DNA of 64,000 bases from Trichosphaerium sp. ATCC 40318 (lineage: Eukaryota; Discosea; Flabellinia; Trichosidae), in assembly GCA_038496445.1 (NCBI GenBank), contig JALMLS010000378.1:1-64000 (forward strand). The letters are read 5' to 3'. A program made the translations under genes and the position numbers. The notes beneath the pieces were generated by a model that was given only the letters and a program-made list of their open reading frames with translations, ran no database searches and was not told the origin of the DNA. Positions 58,498 to 64,000 of this stretch are shown here, piece after piece. Every line of letters begins with the position of its first letter. The stretch's first letter is position 1.

Positions 58498-59930
58498 ATG
58501 GCCACAACTAAAGCTATCAAGGATCCTGAGCAATTTGCCAAGTTCTATGCACTCAATTTTCTATATACAGAGCATTATCAATACTACCTGCAGTTGCTTG
58601 ACCAGTTAGATAAATATAAGCATTTAAATGGCTTGATAGATACATTTATGTGCGTTTGGTAGTTAACGACAGTATTTTAACAGTTTTTAGAGCTTTTGAT
58701 CAGAGTCTTAAAGATACAGACGTTCAGACGGAAGCTAGAGCTCAAAGAGCGCGTGTTGTAGATGTTCTAGCAAATTCAAAGGTACTAGTATTGCTATTCT
58801 TACAATGACGTCTAAAAACCATTAAGGCAGTTAAAGAAATGAACGAGTATACTCTCACAACACCTTGTTTAACTGACACTTTGAAGCCACATCTAGATGA
58901 TCGGTACAAACACAAAAACAAGTACTTGCTCAGTATAGACATTGCAAAGGCGTGTAAATGTTTTGGTCAATCACATACATTTTAACACTCAACTAGGCTA
59001 ATTACAGCACTCTCAAGCTTTTTGATACAGAAAATTTACTAAAAGATTCTTGGACAACTTTTCTTGAGTCTCTCGATATCGATCAGGCAATTGTACATTC
59101 CAAAGTACGTGTTTAGTCCTTTGCAAGAGTTTACTTAATGGACTTCTAGCGGTTGCGACAGACGACGTTTGGATTTGTGAATCCACAGCGAAGCAACCAA
59201 CTTCAAGCTATTGTATGTACTTTCAAAAAAAAAAAGAAGGAGTGATTGTGTTGTTATTGCATTGCCTATCCTTATTGCCACTAGATCGTGCACTCTATCA
59301 TTTCACAGCTTCTATCGGATTCAGTTACAATTGATAAAGTGATTATGGCTTCTGCAGATGAGATTGTATTTGTTGTGGAAAATGAAGACACCAATCCAAA
59401 TCTTGATGCTATACAATCTGTAAGAGTTTTTTGTATTTAGTTTAGATCTCTTAGTTAACAGTACATGTTAGGTTTTCCGCACGTTGACCAAAGGAGTTAA
59501 TATACTTGACAAAGCCACTTGGAAATTGCATGAAAACTTGCGGCCGACGCTTTTCAAGCTTACTGCAGTACATCCAAGAAAACCTCAAAGGTACGGGTAT
59601 TAAACAAACATCTTATGTTTTTCTTTTCTGCACATGATCCTTACTTCACTAGTTGGTGTGTCAAGACCATCTACAATGTGAATCAAGGTACGCTTAGTAT
59701 AATACTTGTTGCGTGTATTTATTTATTGTTTAGATGAAGGGAAGGTTCTTGGCGTTACAGAAAAATGGAAAGAGCTATTTGGTGTTCCTGCTCAAATGTT
59801 CTACATTGAATTGAAGAACTGTATCTTAAAACAACCTGTTGAACGACGTGATTTGCCTACAAATGTTAATAGAAAGCTTGCTTCTTGGGTTAACCTAGAA
59901 AAAGAGAAAATCGAATCCAACAAACAGTAG
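58498..59930 (+). CDS. Conserved hypothetical, resembles a giant-virus-associated family
   Basis: About nine exons give roughly 350 residues. Notable blocks are PEQFAKFYALNFLYTEHYQYYLQLL, DDRYKHKNKYLLSIDIAKANYSTLKLFD, KDSWTTFLESL, SKRLRQTTFGFVNPQRSNQLQAI, IASADEIVFVVEN-like (ASADEIVFVVENEDT) and GVTEKWKELFGVPAQMFYIELKNCIL. The sequence of D-I-x-x-A-N, LRQxxFG(N/F)xNPxR and S-x-D-E-I-V/I-F recalls a protein I associate with nucleocytoplasmic large DNA viruses of protists, but I cannot name a function and the memory is tentative. Unlike viral copies it has introns. Start at the ATG at 58498; stop at 59928-59930. Confidence 0.6.
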
Positions 59931-60397
59931 ACAAACCAGCTACAAGACCTTAATGGTGAAAAAAATGCACTGGTAATAAAGTGATATTACAGTATCCAAC
60001 ACCTCCTTCATTCTACATCCTCGCCTTTTTCTAGAGCTACATACAACAAAGAGCAGAACAGCATGATCACATTCTTGTGACATAAAAGGCAGACTTGAGT
60101 TTGGTCTTTAGTAATAAAACAAAAGTATCCTCCCTAGGTGAGGACACGGATTTTTGTTTGTTTTCATTCAGATGCACTTCCTAGGTAAGGCCGCTGGTTA
60201 TTTTTTTTCGAATTCTTTTTTTAGGTACCAAGTAAGTTCTATGGTCACCGATACTTTCAGATCACGGAAGCCGCTCATAGATTTGTTACTATTTTTTTTT
60301 TTTTTTTGGATTTTTGTGTTGGTTTTATAGACCGACCATTATGTGTCTACTTTCGTCAGCCACTACGAAAGGTTTAGGGGGGTTTTATGTGAGTCGC

Positions 60398-60416
60398 TTC
60401 GGTTAGTCAAACCGAA
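60398..60416. repeat. Perfect 7-bp hairpin
   Basis: TTCGGTT and AACCGAA flank a 5-nt AGTCA loop. Confidence 0.7.
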
Positions 60417-60446
60417 ACTAGCTGTGGAGAACTACTTCCATCTGAT

Positions 60447-60673
60447 TTCTAGAATATATTCGTTTCTTTTTATACCCATAAAGTTGTCGAAAAAATTAAT
60501 TGTGGGAGATCGAAGCTTCTAGAAGCTCTTATTTTTTAATAAAAAACCAAGCATGGTATTACATTATACTGCTCACGGAACAACGAATTACGTTGGTTTA
60601 GGTAGTTTTCCTGTTGTGGATTTTTTGGATATTTTTTTCGGAAAAAAAGAGGAAAGTTGCTTCTAGAAGTTTC
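60447..60673. promoter_or_regulatory. Cluster of three heat-shock-element-like sites
   Basis: TTCTAGAA occurs at 60447, 60517 and 60661. The second is a full three-unit element GAAnnTTCnnGAA (60512-60524) inside a 14-bp palindrome AGCTTCTAGAAGCT (60514-60527). The third is TTCnnGAAnnTTC (60661-60673). This is the established consensus of heat shock factor trimers. The nearest start downstream is the BTB-BACK-MATH gene at 61115, about 440 bp away. Confidence 0.65.
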
Positions 60674-61114
60674 GATAGAAATAAAAGGTTACTCCAACCA
60701 TGACGTTACCTCAACTTGATTAAACGATTGGGTACTTAAATTACCTTGTTTGAGTCTAGCGATTGGACGAGAAGCTAAGTTATAATCCTAAACAGTAAAG
60801 ATTTGCACTTCTGTCTGAAAACGGGACTATAATTCTTCTTAAAAGCAACCATTTTCGTTGTCAATTATAACCGTGAAAGCAAGCAACAATGACACGATTA
60901 AACTTGGATAGAAATGAACGTAACTTTCTATTTTAATGATTTTAATTCAAAAGGCTGATCTTTTTTGTACACACTTCCAACGAGGCAATTAAACGTTATT
61001 TTCTGACCTTACACAGCTTGACTATTCACAAAACCCTCGCCAAAAATAGTTTTTCTTCAAAAAAATTATAAGCCCTACAGCACGTGAACAAAAACAGAAG
61101 TAAAAGGGCCATTA

Positions 61115-63799
61115 ATGGAATCTATTACGTCAGTAGCAACAAAACTAGCTTTTGCATACAACGATCCCAAGTTTTCCGACGTTCTTTTACATTTTACCGC
61201 TCCGAAGCCTTTGACGATATCAGAACTAACATCAACACGAGAAACACTACAAATTAACCGCGTTAAAACTCTTAAAACAAAATTTGAATTAAAACCAGAC
61301 ATTGGCTTTGAAAGTGAGAACAGTGGCGATAGTGGCGGTCCTAAAAGTGAACAAGAGGCAGAAATGCGTCCTTCAGATAAAATAGAGCATAATTCTTTAT
61401 GGGTATCAAAGGCACGTGATTATTTAAATGTTTGGCAGTTATTGTACTTTTTGGACGTACTTGCTGAATTTTTTTTTTGTTTTTGATTTTTTTGTTCAAC
61501 GTTTCGTTTGTGGGAGATTTATTGCTTTGGTTAATGACTTCTAGGCTATATTGGCATCTGAGAGTGGTACAGCGGTTCAATATCTTTTTTTTCGATGCAG
61601 TAAAACTGAAATTTCGTCGAGCATCTTTTGTTGTGTTATGCTTACACGTGTATTCTTAGAGTATTTTCGGATGCTTTTCTCTAACGGTATGAAAGAAACA
61701 GGCAAGAAAGAGGTATGTTAATGTTATAAATGCGTCTTCTTATGCTGTTTCAAGATATATATTGAGTTAAGCGATGAAAAGCAAGAGTATTTTAGAGAAG
61801 GTACAACAACATCAGCTGAAAACACGGCTGTTTACTGACCTAACGTAGTTATATATTTTTTATATCACAAGAACTTCTCTGGGCGGGAGAGATCATATAC
61901 TTTTACAGATCATATTCACCTTCTACTGCTCGCAGGTACGCAATTTTTTTTGGGGTGAAATCAAAGCTAACAAATCGCTTTAGATCAGGCACGATTTTGT
62001 AACCTAAATTAAAGAGTCTCAAAGCTTTTTATATTGGCGTCTAATTGCTTGCTTAGTATGCTGTAATGGCCGTTGTAAATAAATGTAAGAAGCTCATAGA
62101 AGGTACTACCAGATTGTATAGTGAATGTATCTTGTCACTAACGATGATTGTAGAAAACGTTCGATTATTCTCTGGTTGCTTCCAAGTACGTTTTTAACAG
62201 AAAAAAATAAGAAAATTCTGCAAAGCACGTGTTAATTTTTTACTAGTATCTCAAGCTCATAGATAGCTACGAACGTTTAAATGACTTTCCTCAAATTATT
62301 TCAGAATGTCATCATAGCTTGATAGTGTGTATCCTAAAACGTTTCCTTTTCACAACTTTTGTGCACAATACAGAACTTCTGGTTTAACTTTAACACAATG
62401 AAAGATTTTAAAGAGTTCGAAGACATTTTCGCCTTCAAGAACGTCCATGAAGATTTTTTGAGGTACAGTCGAATTATAGAGTTTACGGTTTGGTAAATGT
62501 ATTAGTTTAAACGCAACAGCTCTCAAAATTCTGCTTGATAGTAACGTCTTGAAAGTAACTTCAGAAAACTCAATTTTTCAAGGATTGGGTAAGACCAAAA
62601 CCTATTTGCAGCGTTCCTCTGCTAATTCTTGTGGTCTTGTAGTGTTATGGTTAAACGAAGATAAATCAAGGAAATCGTATCTTCCAGAACTCATAACAAA
62701 GCTTAGATTTGCTCAAATGGATGTACGTATAGCGCGGCAAGATATGAGATTAATTTTAAAAAAGGTAAACTTCATAACAGATGTTGTTCTTCAAAACGCT
62801 GATGTTAAGGAACTTGACGAGTTTCTGGTACGTGAAATGGTATTGATTATTAACTAACAAAATCTTTAAGGAGCTTGTACAAGTTGCTTTAATGTTCCAC
62901 AGCTTCACAGAAAAGCGTAAACGAATATCAAAGGATCACTATTTCGGTCCAAAATACGAAAAAATGTTCATCACTAGAGATATAATAAATAAGGCACGTG
63001 ATACATCTAAATAGCATGGATTGTTTAATTATCCAATAGAAGCGAGAAACACGATTTGAATGGGAGGTAACAAATGTATCTGAAGTAGAAACAGAAATGT
63101 CAGAATCATTTTATCTCAACGGATACTATTTGTACGTTCGGATCGAAGAAGAAAGAATCCTTCACGACTGTGTTCTATGTCTGAATATTCGAATCGTTAA
63201 CGATTTTATAATAGGTGCCTTGTGTTGAAGAAAAAGCGAAGGAGAGAACATTTGGAGTTATACTTGTACACAGTAAGTGATTGTTACAACAATCTCTTTT
63301 AAATTTTGTTTATCTAACTTCTTCCTACAGGATGAGCACCAAACGGTTCGTGTTTATATATTTTACTTTACTACATTTCCTTAAAACGTACTAAAATATA
63401 TGCGTTAGCCACTTCCAGATAAGTATTTCGTTGCTGGTACGTCCGTCTTCACCTTTTTTGTTTTTAATTTGTTCAAAAAAAACTGATGTCATTGCTAGTC
63501 AAGTATAGATTTTGGGTTAAAGGTATCAATGTCTTTAAAATTAAGACTTTTTTTAACACCTAAGATAGACGTAAGAAGCGTAGAGTGGCATCCGACAACA
63601 GATAGGTGGTATGAAAACGTGTTCACTGATTTTTCAGGATATGGTACCAAATCCTTGCTTTTTTAAAATGAGCTTACTAACTCACCTACAAGGTACCTCC
63701 CGGTTCCTTAGTTGTGAGGATATAGCAAACGGTAATTGCTCGTATGTAAGTGATAACGACAGCGTCAGTATCCGCGTTGATGTAAAAATGGGCGATTAA
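61115..63799 (+). CDS. BTB-BACK-MATH protein, likely CUL3 adaptor
   Basis: The N-terminus is a BTB fold (PKFSDVLLHFTAPKPLTI... HNSLWVSKARDYL; ILASESGTAVQYLF; YIELSDEKQEYF; ELLWAGEIIYFYRSY), the CUL3- and dimer-binding domain. A BACK-like region follows (AVVNKCKKLIE; ALKILLDSNVLKVTSENSIFQ; WLNEDKSRKSYLPELITKLRFAQMD). The C-terminal part looks like a MATH/TRAF-C domain: RFEWEVTNVSEVETEMSESFYLNGYYLYVRIEEE, then HLELYLYT, LPDKYFVAVKYRFWVKGINVFK, and FLSCEDIAN near the end. About fifteen short exons; many junctions were inferred from phase. SPOP-type proteins have MATH first, so the order is reversed here. Start at the first ATG; stop at 63797-63799. Confidence 0.72.
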
Positions 63800-63875
63800 T
63801 TTATAAATACAAATAAGTCGGTGATACACAATATGCCGTATTTATAAAAAAAAAACCACTCAACACTGGTTTGGT

Positions 63876-63885
63876 ATCACGTGAT
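63876..63885. promoter_or_regulatory. ATCACGTGAT E-box palindrome
   Basis: Third identical copy, in the intergenic DNA after the BTB gene. The remaining bases to 64000 show no gene. Confidence 0.4.
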
Positions 63886-64000
63886 ACTTTAAGACATTTG
63901 GTGTACAGTTATTATTATCATATACAAGCCTTTGCTAGTACTTGTTTTAGACAGAACCAGTCGTATATTTAGCGGAAAGTTCCTTAATTGGATGGACATG

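Larger units (their letters stand above)
59931..61114. other. 1.2 kb gene-free region with heat-shock-element cores
   Basis: The longest non-coding stretch in the window. It is AT-rich, with T-runs (60220, 60293-60310), a 7-bp hairpin (60398-60416), two CCTAGGTNAGG copies near 60134 and 60180, and three TTCTAGAA cores. No tRNA, rRNA or long ORF was recognised. An unannotated non-coding RNA gene is possible. Confidence 0.5.

Noticed and set aside
59931-61114. rRNA or spliced-leader RNA gene in the gap
   Set aside because: A hairpin and T-runs are present, but no recognisable Sm-site context or conserved RNA core.
1-64000. tRNA, rRNA, CRISPR arrays, insertion sequences
   Set aside because: I looked for tRNA T-loops, regularly spaced repeats and transposase motifs and found none I could support.

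Overview
This is a window of a compact, intron-rich nuclear genome from a unicellular eukaryote (protist). Nearly every gene is cut by spliceosomal introns of about 40-100 nt. There are no operons, ribosome binding sites or bacterial signals. Most introns start with GTAC (often GTACGT) rather than GTAAGT/GTATGT and end in TAG, CAG or AAG, and a few are GC-AG. I cannot name the organism. A cytosolic mevalonate pathway enzyme, an SREBP-like factor, retromer, P-TEFb cyclin, makorin, FAM72 and filamin/ankyrin domains exclude prokaryotes. The mixture does not look like a yeast, plant or animal. Gene models were spliced by hand from domain logic, so exon edges are inferences unless stated otherwise.

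Region 1-13 kb: end of a LIM protein (apparently frame-disrupted), a nucleolin-like two-RRM protein (-), a short RRM-like remnant (-), VPS35 (+), a doubtful ORF (+), a cyclin T/K (-), mevalonate diphosphate decarboxylase (+), a ubiquitin-like protein without the terminal Gly-Gly (-), and metaxin (-). Region 13-25.6 kb: PP2A activator PTPA (+), an SREBP-like membrane-bound bHLH factor (-), a secreted urea/amide-type substrate-binding protein (-), a protein built of W/YP modules (-), and a filamin-ankyrin protein (-).

Region 25.8-43.8 kb: a synergin/aftiphilin-like DFGxFG-repeat protein (-), an SR/RRM splicing factor (+), mitoribosomal mS29/DAP3 with a very long N-terminal extension (+), a lysine-rich unknown protein (+), and a serine-hydrolase/C2/PX/PH fusion (+). 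Region 44-47.8 kb: two adjacent single-exon F-box genes (MORN-type and LRR-type, -) that stand out in this intron-rich setting, then a tandem Nudix pair (+). Region 48-64 kb: oligopeptidase B (-), a small membrane protein (-), a DNAJC7-type TPR-J chaperone (+), a FAM72-RING-TRAF-finger fusion (+), makorin (-), a gene resembling a family I associate with giant viruses (+), a 1.2 kb gap with three heat-shock-element cores, and a BTB-BACK-MATH protein (+).

Taken together the genes cover endosomal and clathrin trafficking (VPS35, synergin-like, PX/C2/PH), sterol and isoprenoid metabolism (SREBP-like, MVD), ubiquitin biology (Ubl, makorin, FAM72-RING, BTB and F-box adaptors), mitochondria (metaxin, mS29) and RNA (RRM, SR, cyclin T). 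Many gene pairs are divergent with only 90-190 bp between starts (metaxin/PTPA, cyclin/MVD, F-box/Nudix, makorin/58.5 kb gene), so shared promoters are likely.
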